A DNA stretch of 64,000 nucleotides from Microbacterium salitolerans (GTDB lineage Bacteria > Actinomycetota > Actinomycetes > Actinomycetales > Microbacteriaceae): positions 372,001-436,000 of the forward strand of contig NZ_JAHKSH010000001.1 of assembly GCF_019720895.1 (NCBI RefSeq), in the 5' to 3' direction. How positions within the stretch are numbered: the stretch's first letter is position 1; each line of letters begins with the position of its first letter. The notes below the pieces were generated by a model that saw only the letters and a list, made by a program, of their open reading frames with translations, searched no databases and was not told the DNA's origin. Made by a program: the position numbers and the translations under genes. This document shows, in pieces, positions 20,366 through 28,480 of this stretch.

Positions 20366-20394
20366 GCCGAATCCCCGGCCGCGAGGCGCTGATC

Positions 20395-20521
20395 ATGTCC
20401 CACAACACGCCGTCACGCCCTCGTCATGACGGCGTGTCCTGGGACACGCGGCGTGTGTGGCAGAGACCGTGTCCCACGACACGCCGTTACGCCTCACGGA
20501 TGACGGCGTGTTGTGGGACAT
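20395..20521. repeat. Palindromic repeat family C, two 53-bp units
   Basis: Units 20395-20447 and 20469-20521 are each exactly 53 bp. They are separated by a 21-bp linker (GCGGCGTGTGTGGCAGAGACC) that matches the linker in the 13670 array at nearly all positions. This shows that unit-linker-unit moves or duplicates as a block. It lies between convergent genes. Confidence 0.92.
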
Positions 20522-20570
20522 GACGCCCGGCGCCCGACGCCCGGCGCCCGACGCCCGCCGCCCGGCGCCC
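20522..20570. repeat. GC-rich 14-bp tandem repeat
   Basis: GACGCCCGGCGCCC occurs twice in tandem (20522-20549) and is followed by a degenerate third copy. The rest of the gap to 20638 shows nothing recognisable. Confidence 0.6.
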
Positions 20571-20638
20571 GCTGACGTCCGACCCGCTGCCGCCCGATCC
20601 CGACGCCGCGCAGCAACGGGGCGCGAAGCGCCGGATCC

Positions 20639-21685
20639 CTACGCCATCGCCTCCGCGAGCAGCTCGACCGTCTGCATGCGGCCGACGGTCTCGTCGAGCG
20701 GCTCCGATTCGTAGGCGCCCGACGACGCCGAGATCATGATCTCGTCGACGCCGTGCGTCTCGCCGAAGCGGCGCAGCTCGGCCGCCACACCGGAGGGCGT
20801 GCCGACGAACCACCGCTGGCGGTTCTGCTGCATGAGCGACTGCTCGAGAGCGTCGGAGGGATCTGCGAGGACCTCGTCGATCGTCTCCATCTTGCGCATC
20901 GGCTTGTTCGAGCGCAGGCGGGCGAACTGACGCAGCTGCGGCAGCGCGCGCTCCTCGGCCTCTTCTGCCGTCGGCGCGACGACGACGTTCGCGGTCACGA
21001 ACGATGTGGGCTCCGGGTGCCGCTCGCTCGGCTGGAAGTTCTGGCGGTAGAGCGACATCGCCCGCTCGATGCCCTCGCCGGCGAAGTGGTTCGCGAAGAC
21101 GTACGGCAGGCCGAGCTGCGCGGCGAGCTGCGCCGAGAAGTCGCTGGATCCGAGGAGCCAGACCATCGCGGATCCCGTCGCGTCGGGCGTCGCGTGCACG
21201 TCGTAGGTGCCGCCGGACGTGAACCGCACCGTGGAGCCGTCGCGCGACATCAGCTGCGCGATGCTCTGCACGTGGTCGGGGAACTCCTGCGCCTCGCTCG
21301 TCGTCCCCGAGCGGCGCAGCAGCTGCGTGATGACGGGGTCGGATCCGGGGGCGCGGCCGAGCCCGAGGTCGATGCGGCCCGGGGCGATCGCCTCGAGCGC
21401 CGCGAACTGCTCAGCGACGATGAGCGGCGCGTGGTTCGGGAGCATGACGCCGCCGGACCCCACACGGATCCGCGTCGTCTGCGTCGCCGTGGCCGCGATG
21501 AGCACGGGAGGGGACGTCGACGCGACGGCCGGCATGTTGTGGTGCTCGGCGAACCAGTACCGCCGGTAGCCGAGGTCGTCGGCGCGCTTCGCGAGCGCCA
21601 GCGATGACGCGATCGCCTGGGAGGTGGTCTGCCCCGTGCGCACGGGCACGAGGTCGAGGATCGAAAGTGCGGGGGAGGTGCTCAT
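20639..21685 (-). CDS. LLM class flavin-dependent oxidoreductase (luciferase-like group 1)
   Basis: The 348-residue TIM-barrel protein belongs to the bacterial luciferase-like superfamily using reduced FMN or F420. It has the group 1 hallmark start LSILDLVPVRTGQTTSQAI, then YWFAEHHNMPAVAS, GSGGVMLPNH and RIDLGLGRAPGSDP. The physiological substrate is unknown. The start at 21685 (MSTSPALS) is preferred to an in-frame GTG at 21691. It is convergent with the ABC operon and followed on the same strand by nothing else; the acyltransferase gene lies 55 bp upstream. Confidence 0.88.
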   Translation of the reverse strand: MSTSPALSILDLVPVRTGQTTSQAIASSLALAKRADDLGYRRYWFAEHHNMPAVASTSPPVLIAATATQTTRIRVGSGGVMLPNHAPLIVAEQFAALEAIAPGRIDLGLGRAPGSDPVITQLLRRSGTTSEAQEFPDHVQSIAQLMSRDGSTVRFTSGGTYDVHATPDATGSAMVWLLGSSDFSAQLAAQLGLPYVFANHFAGEGIERAMSLYRQNFQPSERHPEPTSFVTANVVVAPTAEEAEERALPQLRQFARLRSNKPMRKMETIDEVLADPSDALEQSLMQQNRQRWFVGTPSGVAAELRRFGETHGVDEIMISASSGAYESEPLDETVGRMQTVELLAEAMA

Positions 21686-21740
21686 CGACACGATTCAACG
21701 GGATCCGGGCCGCGGGTATTCCGTCGAGGCGGGCGGATCC

Positions 21741-23840
21741 CTACGGCAGGGCTTCTTCGAGCTCGCGGCCGAGCGCGGGGGCGATGTGCTCGACCCACAG
21801 CCGGTTGAGGTGCGAGTCGTCCTCGTAGAGCGGCACCTCGCCGGCGAAGAGCGGGCAGCCGTCGTCGGTGCAGACGAACGAGGTCGTGTCGAGGAACTTC
21901 GCGCCGGCGTCGGTGGCCTCGGCCTCGGTGATGTCGTTGCTGTGCGCCTCGATGCTCTCGCCCTCGACGACGCAGTCCTCCTGCTTCGCGCCGGGGGCGT
22001 CGACGCAGTCCTTGGGCTCGGCCTCCTCGCGGGCAGGCACGTCGCCCAGGGCGATGACGCGGTCGGACATCGACTGGTAGTCGGTGACGGCCTCGGTCAC
22101 GCCGTCGGCCCACTGCTCGTCGACGGTCGCGTCGGGCTCGTCGGTCATGTTCAGCTGACCGCGTGCGCCGAGGATGATCGCGTCGGGCTGGAGCTTCTCG
22201 ACCTCGTCGCGGGTGAAGTCGCGGTACGCGTCGCAGTCCTCCTGGATGTGCCCCTTCGCGTCCTGCACGACGGGGTAGGCACCGCACGACATCTTGGCGA
22301 AGAGCGCGACGCGGAAGTCGTGATCCTCTCCGATGAGGTCGAGCGCGGGCAGCCACATCGCGGCGTGCGAATCGCCGATGAGGGCGATCGTCGTGTCGGA
22401 GTCGACATCGCCGTAGAAGCACACGTCGGATTCCTGCTCTCCCTGAGAGGCGTAGCAGTCGCTGTCGGCCAGGTCGGTCCACATCGCGTCGCGCAGCGTG
22501 TCGGCGTCGATCTCCGGAGGGATCGGGGCGCCGGACTCGGCGACCTTGACGGCTTCGCCGAGTTCGTCCTGGACCTCGTCGACGTCCTCGCCCTCGACCT
22601 GCTGGTACCCGTGCTCGTCGAAGTACTGCTCGGCCTCGGCCTGCTGGGCCGCCTGTCGGGTCTCACCGTATGCGGCGGATCCGAACGCGACCGCGATCAC
22701 GACGACGACGCTGATCGGCCACAGCCACAGCGTGCGGCGGTCGCGGGAGAAGACGGGGACCTGCTTCTTCTGGAAGGGCTGCTCGACGAAGCGGAACGTG
22801 AGGGCCGCGAGGGCGACCGAGAGCGCGATCGTGATCACCACGCGCAGGGCGAAGTTCACGTCGTGGGGGAGGGCTTTCTCCACCGCGAGCGTCACGGGCC
22901 AGTGCCACAGGTACAGGGAGAACGAGATGTCGCCGATGTAGCGCACGGGGCCCCACGAGAGCGCGCGCCCGGTCGCGGTGTCGGGCCCGGCGGAGAGGAA
23001 CAGGAGCGTGGCCGCGACGGGGATCAGGGCGTACGCGCCGGGGAACGGCGTCTGCTCGGACAGCGTCACGGTCGCGACGACGATGAGCGCGAGGCCCGCG
23101 AACCCGGCGACGTGGCGCCAGCGCGAGGTGAGCGGACCCGTGAGCACGCACGCGAGGAGCGCACCGGCCGCGAGCTCGTAGGCACGGGCGCCGGTGTCGA
23201 AGTATGCGGCCTCGGGGGCGGATCCGGTCGCCCACAGCGAGTAGGCGAGGGAGCCGACGAAGACGGTCGCGGCGACGGCGACGAGCGCCCGCTTGCCGAG
23301 CCGCGGGACGAAGAAGAGGACGAGCAGCGGCCAGAGCAGGTAGAACTGCTCCTCCACGGCGAGTGACCAGTAGTGCTGGAACAGGCTCGGATCCGCCGTC
23401 GAGAAGTAGTCGGCTCCCGAGAAGGCGAAGTGCCAGTTCGCGAGGAACACGCTCGTCCAGCCGGCGTCGGTCGCGGTCTGCTCGAGGCGCGACAGCGGCA
23501 GGAAGAACGCGGCGTACAGGAGCACGGCGACTGTCACGACGGTCGCGGCGGGAAGGATCCTCCGGGCACGACGGACGTAGAACTCGGCGATGCTGACGGT
23601 GCCGGAGCGCTCGACCTCGCGCAGCAGCAGCTGCGTGATGAGGAAGCCCGAGATGACGAAGAAGACGTCGACTCCGACGAATCCGCCCTCGAAGCCAGGC
23701 ATCTCGACGTGGGCGATGACGACGAGCAGCACGGCGAGCGCGCGGAGCCCCTGGATGTCGGGGCGCCACGACGAAGGCTTCGCCGGCGCCGGAGGCGTCG
23801 CGGCCGCGTCCGCAGGAGTCAGCAGGGTCATCACACCCAT
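21741..23840 (-). CDS. Acyltransferase 3 / SGNH hydrolase fusion (OatA-like)
   Basis: The 699-residue envelope enzyme transfers acyl groups, probably acetyl, across the membrane to peptidoglycan or a surface polysaccharide. The N-terminal domain (about 40-400) has 10-11 membrane helices and the motifs QGLRALAVLLVVIAHV, GVDVFFVISGFLIT and HYWSLAVEEQFYLLWP. The C-terminal SGNH domain has the nucleophile in IGDSHAAMW (about 482) and the DDSHLN catalytic pair near residue 676. ATG 23840 is chosen; ATG 23831 is also possible. An acidic linker, EQYFDEHGYQQVEGEDVDE, joins the domains. Confidence 0.88.
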   Translation of the reverse strand: MGVMTLLTPADAAATPPAPAKPSSWRPDIQGLRALAVLLVVIAHVEMPGFEGGFVGVDVFFVISGFLITQLLLREVERSGTVSIAEFYVRRARRILPAATVVTVAVLLYAAFFLPLSRLEQTATDAGWTSVFLANWHFAFSGADYFSTADPSLFQHYWSLAVEEQFYLLWPLLVLFFVPRLGKRALVAVAATVFVGSLAYSLWATGSAPEAAYFDTGARAYELAAGALLACVLTGPLTSRWRHVAGFAGLALIVVATVTLSEQTPFPGAYALIPVAATLLFLSAGPDTATGRALSWGPVRYIGDISFSLYLWHWPVTLAVEKALPHDVNFALRVVITIALSVALAALTFRFVEQPFQKKQVPVFSRDRRTLWLWPISVVVVIAVAFGSAAYGETRQAAQQAEAEQYFDEHGYQQVEGEDVDEVQDELGEAVKVAESGAPIPPEIDADTLRDAMWTDLADSDCYASQGEQESDVCFYGDVDSDTTIALIGDSHAAMWLPALDLIGEDHDFRVALFAKMSCGAYPVVQDAKGHIQEDCDAYRDFTRDEVEKLQPDAIILGARGQLNMTDEPDATVDEQWADGVTEAVTDYQSMSDRVIALGDVPAREEAEPKDCVDAPGAKQEDCVVEGESIEAHSNDITEAEATDAGAKFLDTTSFVCTDDGCPLFAGEVPLYEDDSHLNRLWVEHIAPALGRELEEALP

Positions 23841-23886
23841 TTTAGTTACCGTTTTGTGATGTCGCTGGACGCGGGGAGAACTCCCC

Positions 23887-24085
23887 ATGTCCCACAACGC
23901 GCCGTCACGTCGCTCGGATGACGGCGTGTTGTGGGACACGGTGGTCTGCACGCGGAGGCTCGACGGGGGCATCGGACACGGTGGGGCGGCGCCTGGCGTG
24001 CACGCGCGGCCGTGGGGTGGGATAGAGCCCCCATGTCCCAGGACACGCCGTCACGCCGCCGGGATGACGGCGTGTTGTGGGACAC
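23887..24085. repeat. Palindromic repeat family C, two 53-bp units
   Basis: Units 23887-23939 and 24033-24085 are each exactly 53 bp and begin ATGTCCCA. The gap between them is 93 bp, unlike the 21-bp linker elsewhere. This copy lies between divergent gene starts, so family C is not confined to 3' ends. The rest of 23841-24198 shows no gene. Confidence 0.92.
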
Positions 24086-24198
24086 GGTGGTCTGCGCGAG
24101 CCCCGCATGCGCCGCCACGAAGCGAGTCCCCGCGACGCGTTCGACGGATCCCTGCCGCGCCCCGTTCGAATGTCAGAGCTCCCATTTACGCTGGCGAG

Positions 24199-25974
24199 GT
24201 GACTGCAGACCTCTTCATCGTGCTCGTCGGGGCCGTGGCGGTCGCCGCCTTCGCCAAGTGGCGCGGGTGGCCGGCGCCGCTCCTCGTCACCGCGGTCGCT
24301 CTCGCCGCCTCGCTGCTGCCGTTCGTGCCGACGCTCGACATCGACGGGCACGTGCTGCTCACCCTCACGCTGCCCCCGCTGCTGTATTCGGCGGCGCTCG
24401 ACGCCTCCTATATGAGCTTCAAGCGGTCCATGCCGCACGTTCGGCGGCTCGGTGTGGGCCTCGTCGTGGTCACGGCGGTGGCGGTGGGCGTCGTCGCGTG
24501 GATGATCATGCCCGAGCTCACGCTCGCGGGGGCGCTGCTGCTCGGCGCGATTGTCGGTCCGCCCGATGCGGTGTCCGCCGCATCGATCGGGCGCAAGCTG
24601 GGCCTCCCGCGCCGCGTCATGACGGTCATCAGCGGCGAGAGCCTCATCAACGACGCCACCTCCCTCACGCTCGTGCGAGTGTTCGCGGCGATCGTCGCGG
24701 GCGCGACGGTCACGGTGTGGCAGGGGCTGTGGGAGTTCGCGCTCGCCGTCGTGGTGGGCGTCGCGATCGGGCTCGTCGCGGGCACGATCCTCCACACGCT
24801 GCGCATGCGCGTCGACGACGCCGTCGTCACGGGCAGCCTCGGCCTGCTCATGCCGTTCGGGGTGTACGCGATCGCGGAGCACCTGATGGGATCCGGCGTG
24901 CTCGCCGTCGTCGCCATGGGGCTCTACGTCGGGTCCCACTCCCCGCGCACGGCGTACACGCAGCGCATGCAGGACAAGCCGCTCTGGCACTCCGCCGATT
25001 TCCTGCTCGAATCCTTCGTGTTCGCCTACATCGGTCTGCAGCTTCCGGCCGTGCTCCGCGCGGTCGTCGAGACCGGAGCCGGCGACACGGTCGTTCTCGC
25101 TCTCGCGGTGCTCGGGGTCGTTCTCGTCGTGCGCCCGGTGTTCGTGTTCGCCTCGTATCAGTGGGGGCAGATGTGGCAGAGCGTCCGGCTGCGTCGGTGG
25201 AAGCACACGGTCGAGGCCTACGAGCGGGATCCATCGGGCGCGCATGCGCGCGTCGTGCGGCGGGCGAGGGAGAAGTTCGGGGACGACGATGACGAGGCCG
25301 CGGAGCCGCGGGGCGTGACGCGCCACCTTCTCGAGCCGGCCCTGTCCTGGCAGGAGCGCACGGTCGTCTCATGGGCGGGCATGCGCGGCGTCGTGACGCT
25401 GGCGATGGCGGCGGCGCTGCCCGACCTCACCGGCAACGCCATGCCCGAGGGGCACGTCGAGGTGCTCGTCACCGTCGCGTTCGTCGTCACGGTCGGCACG
25501 CTCCTGCTGCAGGGGCTCACCTTGCCGCTGCTCATCCGTTGGCTGAAAATCTCCAGCGACGACGAGCGCGCCGACGACGAGCGATCCATCGCCCGCATGC
25601 GCCGACTCGGAAACGAGGCCGGCATCGAGTTCCTGCGGGCGCGTCAGCAGAAGTGGCAAGAGACGCACGGCGACGAGGGATCCGAGCAGTTCAAGCGATT
25701 CTCGCGGGCGCTGCTGCGCATCGAGCGCGACACCGACCGCGCCGACCGCGATCTCGAGAAGGTGCAGGACGACGCGGCGGCGGGGCGGCTGCGTGCGGAC
25801 GCCTACGACGAGCTCGCCGATCTGTCGAAGGGCTGGCTCGAGGTGCGCCGTCAGGTGCTGCTCGACGAGTGCCGTGCCGGAAACCTGAGCGAAGAGGTCA
25901 TGCGCGAGCTCTTCGTCGCGATGGACGCGGAAGAGCTCGCGCTCGACACCCGGGGTGCCCTGCGGGCGGAGTGA
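24199..25974 (+). CDS. Na+/H+ antiporter, CPA1 (NhaP) family
   Basis: The 591-residue protein has about 12 membrane helices (to about residue 450) and a hydrophilic, charged C-terminal tail. Core motifs are GPPDAVSAASIGRKLGLP, ISGESLINDATSL (the Asn-Asp ion-binding pair) and SWAGMRGVVTLAMAAALP. It exchanges protons for sodium or potassium at the cytoplasmic membrane. GTG at 24199 is the only start that keeps the first helix intact; it has a weak GGCGAG upstream. Confidence 0.88.
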   Translation: MTADLFIVLVGAVAVAAFAKWRGWPAPLLVTAVALAASLLPFVPTLDIDGHVLLTLTLPPLLYSAALDASYMSFKRSMPHVRRLGVGLVVVTAVAVGVVAWMIMPELTLAGALLLGAIVGPPDAVSAASIGRKLGLPRRVMTVISGESLINDATSLTLVRVFAAIVAGATVTVWQGLWEFALAVVVGVAIGLVAGTILHTLRMRVDDAVVTGSLGLLMPFGVYAIAEHLMGSGVLAVVAMGLYVGSHSPRTAYTQRMQDKPLWHSADFLLESFVFAYIGLQLPAVLRAVVETGAGDTVVLALAVLGVVLVVRPVFVFASYQWGQMWQSVRLRRWKHTVEAYERDPSGAHARVVRRAREKFGDDDDEAAEPRGVTRHLLEPALSWQERTVVSWAGMRGVVTLAMAAALPDLTGNAMPEGHVEVLVTVAFVVTVGTLLLQGLTLPLLIRWLKISSDDERADDERSIARMRRLGNEAGIEFLRARQQKWQETHGDEGSEQFKRFSRALLRIERDTDRADRDLEKVQDDAAAGRLRADAYDELADLSKGWLEVRRQVLLDECRAGNLSEEVMRELFVAMDAEELALDTRGALRAE

Positions 25975-25977
25975 GCG

Positions 25978-26382
25978 TCAGCCCTTCTCTGCGACGACGT
26001 CGAGGTAGTGCTGGTTGAACATGACGCCCAGCACGTTGCCGAACGGATCCACGACCGACGCGGTCACGAATCCCGGGCCCTGCTCGCGCGGCTCCTGGTG
26101 GGGCGTCGCGCCCATTTCGAGCAGCCGCTCGTAGGTCGCCGGCAGATCGTCGACGGCCCAGTAGGTGAGGGATCCGCCGGTGCCCTGCAGATCGGGGGCG
26201 AAGCGACGGTCGATGAATCCGAGCTCGTGCGAGAAGTCGCCGATTCGGAACTCGACGTAGGCGACTTGGCCCTGCACCTCCTTCTCGAAGTACGGCTCGA
26301 TGTCGAGCAGCTCGCTGTACCAGCGGCGGGCTTCACCCAGGTCATCGGCGGTGAACGTGACGGTCGTGAGTCCTCGCAGCAT
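25978..26382 (-). CDS. VOC family protein (glyoxalase/bleomycin-resistance fold)
   Basis: The 134-residue single-domain protein has the beta-alpha-beta-beta-beta pattern of the vicinal oxygen chelate superfamily (VTFTADDLGEARRWYSELL, then VVDPFGNVLGVMFN at the end). Such proteins are small dioxygenases, isomerases or binding proteins; the substrate is unknown. The ATG at 26382 has an AAGGGA ribosome binding site. It is convergent with the antiporter gene, with 3 bp between the stops. Confidence 0.85.
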   Translation of the reverse strand: MLRGLTTVTFTADDLGEARRWYSELLDIEPYFEKEVQGQVAYVEFRIGDFSHELGFIDRRFAPDLQGTGGSLTYWAVDDLPATYERLLEMGATPHQEPREQGPGFVTASVVDPFGNVLGVMFNQHYLDVVAEKG

Positions 26383-26477
26383 CGTGCGATCCCTTCCCTT
26401 GTGGTGTGGGTCCACTTTTGCGTGCCGGGGGCGCGGGCGGGAGGGGGTGCCGCGATTGCTGCAGCGCCGGCGGGAGA

Positions 26478-26732
26478 ACACAACGCAGTCAATCCGCCTG
26501 GGCTGCGCGGGAGGTGCCGCGGAAACGCGCGGACCGCCTGGCCCCGGGCCATCAGAGCGACTGCGTTGTGTCGTAGGCGTCTCGGTGAGCGGCCCGCCCG
26601 CGAGGTCGGGTGCAGTTCCGGTCGCGGTGCCGGTGGGAACACAACGCAGTCAATCTGTGTGGCTTGTGCGGCATGTGCCGCGGGAGTCCGTGGGGCGGCT
26701 GGGCTCTTGCCAGGGGGTTGACTGCGTTGTGC
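26478..26732. repeat. Palindromic repeat family D, two 94-bp units
   Basis: Units 26478-26571 and 26639-26732 are each exactly 94 bp. Ends are ACACAACGCAGTCAA and its complement. The interior of about 66 bp is different in each copy yet keeps the total length. The 67-bp spacer shows no gene. The pair fills the gap between the VOC gene start and the SDR gene stop (26383-26761). Confidence 0.92.
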
Positions 26733-26761
26733 TGTGGGGTCGGGCGAGAGTCGGGCCCGTG

Positions 26762-27535
26762 TCAGCCCATCACGCGGCCGGCGACCGCGAGGGCGACGCG
26801 GCGGGGGAGGATCCCCACGATGGCGGCGGCGACCGCGTTGCGCCAGCCGCTCACGACGCTCGCCGGGTGGGAGGTCGCGTCGAGGGCTCGGAGGGCGCGT
26901 GCGACGACCTGATCCGCCGTCTGGAAGGCGCCGACCGCCATGTCGCCGCCGACGGTGTCGAAGAACTCGGTGCGCGTCGGCCCGGGGCTGACGGCGAGCA
27001 CGCGGGCGTTCGTCGCCCGCGCCTCGTAGGCGATCGCCTCGGTGAGACTGAGCACGTACGTCTTCGTCGCGCCGTAGGCCGCCATCGTGGGGCACGGCTG
27101 GTAGGCGACCATGCTCGCGATGCTCACGAGGATCCCGTCGGCCGCGAGGATGTCGGGGAGGAACTCGCGCGTGAGGTTCGTGAGCGCCGCGACGTTGAGC
27201 TGGACCATCGCGTCGAGGCGTTCCGGATCCGCGTCCGCGAGCGGGCCGTGCATGCCGAAGCCGGCGTTGTTGATGAGCCCGTCGATGCGCAGGTCGGCGG
27301 CGTCGAGGCGCTCACGCAGGCGGGTGGCCGCGCCAGCCTGTCCGAGGTCGAGGGCGATCACCTCGGCGCGCACGCCGTGGTCTCGGGAGAGGCGGTCGGC
27401 GAGCTCGCGCAGGCGCTCCTCGCGGCGGGCGACGAGGACGAGGTCGCTGCCGCGGCGGGCGAACTGGACAGCGAACTCGGCGCCGAGGCCGGAGCTCGCG
27501 CCGGTGATGAGCACGGTGCGCGGGGAGGAGGTCAT
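26762..27535 (-). CDS. Short-chain dehydrogenase/reductase (classical SDR)
   Basis: The 257-residue Rossmann-fold oxidoreductase has the cofactor motif TGASSGLG (residues about 9-16). Arg residues after the second strand (VARREERL) favour NADP(H). The NNAGFG motif follows, then the catalytic Ser in SIASMVAY and the YGATK Tyr-Lys pair. The substrate is unknown. It is divergent from a TetR regulator across a 62-bp gap that holds a long palindrome, so the regulator probably controls this gene. Confidence 0.9.
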   Translation of the reverse strand: MTSSPRTVLITGASSGLGAEFAVQFARRGSDLVLVARREERLRELADRLSRDHGVRAEVIALDLGQAGAATRLRERLDAADLRIDGLINNAGFGMHGPLADADPERLDAMVQLNVAALTNLTREFLPDILAADGILVSIASMVAYQPCPTMAAYGATKTYVLSLTEAIAYEARATNARVLAVSPGPTRTEFFDTVGGDMAVGAFQTADQVVARALRALDATSHPASVVSGWRNAVAAAIVGILPRRVALAVAGRVMG

Positions 27536-27545
27536 GATCTCGAAT

Positions 27546-27578
27546 GTAGACAGTGACAGCATTGTTGTCAATGACTAC
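27546..27578. promoter_or_regulatory. 33-bp palindromic operator between SDR and TetR genes
   Basis: Arms GTAGACAGTGACA and TGTCAATGACTAC match as inverted repeats at 11 of 13 positions around a 7-bp centre. It fills most of the 62-bp divergent gap, the typical site for an autoregulatory TetR dimer. Confidence 0.75.
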
Positions 27579-27597
27579 TTCGCGCTATCGTGGCGGG

Positions 27598-28170
27598 ATG
27601 ACCGAACGTCGGTATCACCACGGTGATCTGCGCGCCGCGCTCCTCGAGCGCGCCGTCGACGAGATCGACGCGCGCGGCGTCGAGGGGCTGTCGTTGCGCG
27701 GGCTCGCGCGCGACCTCGGCGTCAGTCACGGCGCCTCAGCGCGGCACTTCCGCGACCGCGCGGCGCTGCTCGACGCCGTCGCGATCGAGACGTTCGCGCG
27801 GCTGCAGGGCGCGATGCGGGCGGCGAGCGACGCGGATCCCCTCACCTCGGCTGCGCGGGGCTACGTCGCGTTCGCGGTCGCGCACCCGCGCCTGCTGGCG
27901 GCGGCGTTCGCCGCGAAGCGGACGGAGGCGCCGAGCGACGAGCTGCTCGTCGTCGGCCATGGGCTGCTCGACTTCGTCGTCGACCTGCTGGCGCGGGGGC
28001 AGGAGGCGGGCACGGTGCGCGACGGCGATCCGGCCGAGCTCGCCCGCGTCGCGTTCGCGACCGTGCACGGCGTCGCGATGCTCGCGGTCGCAGACCTTTT
28101 CGACGGCGTGCCATGGGAGCAGGCGACCGACGAGGTCGTGGGCTTCCTCGTCGCCGGGCTGGGGGCGTAG
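27598..28170 (+). CDS. TetR/AcrR family transcriptional regulator
   Basis: The 190-residue regulator has an N-terminal TetR helix-turn-helix (HHGDLRAALLERAV through GLARDLGVSHGASARHF, residues 7-50). A helical ligand-binding domain of the WHG type follows. The start at 27598 has GGCGGG upstream. It is divergent from the SDR gene; the shared palindrome at 27546-27578 suggests it represses both genes until a ligand binds. The effector is unknown. Confidence 0.9.
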   Translation: MTERRYHHGDLRAALLERAVDEIDARGVEGLSLRGLARDLGVSHGASARHFRDRAALLDAVAIETFARLQGAMRAASDADPLTSAARGYVAFAVAHPRLLAAAFAAKRTEAPSDELLVVGHGLLDFVVDLLARGQEAGTVRDGDPAELARVAFATVHGVAMLAVADLFDGVPWEQATDEVVGFLVAGLGA

Positions 28171-28224
28171 GGCGTAGCGCGTCCGCAGACCGGCCGGATC
28201 CGGCGAATCGCGGCCCCGCCGACG

Positions 28225-28469
28225 ACACAACGCAGTCAACCTCGGCGACCGGGGCCGGGCGGGTCGCGGAGTCCTGCGGATGGCCCGGCCTCGTGCCATC
28301 AGATCGACTGCGTTGTGTTGTCGGCGCCTCGGTGCGCGCTCCGATCGAGCGCTCGGCGTCGCGGCCTCACCGACAACACAACGCAGTCAATCCGCGTGCC
28401 CGACGATGATGGCCCCGCGAATTTCCGCGGGGCCATCGGTCGTGCACGAGCAGATTGACTGCGTTGTGT
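28225..28469. repeat. Palindromic repeat family D, two 94-bp units
   Basis: Units 28225-28318 and 28376-28469 are each exactly 94 bp, with ends ACACAACGCAGTCAA and complement. The second has a strong internal hairpin (GGCCCCGCG / CGCGGGGCC). The pair fills the gap between the convergent TetR and symporter genes (28171-28480) and could terminate both. Confidence 0.92.
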
Positions 28470-28480
28470 TGCGCGCGCCC

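Noticed and set aside
7887-28469. CRISPR arrays
   Set aside because: Units are palindromic over their full length, come in twos to fours, have uneven spacers and no cas genes are near.
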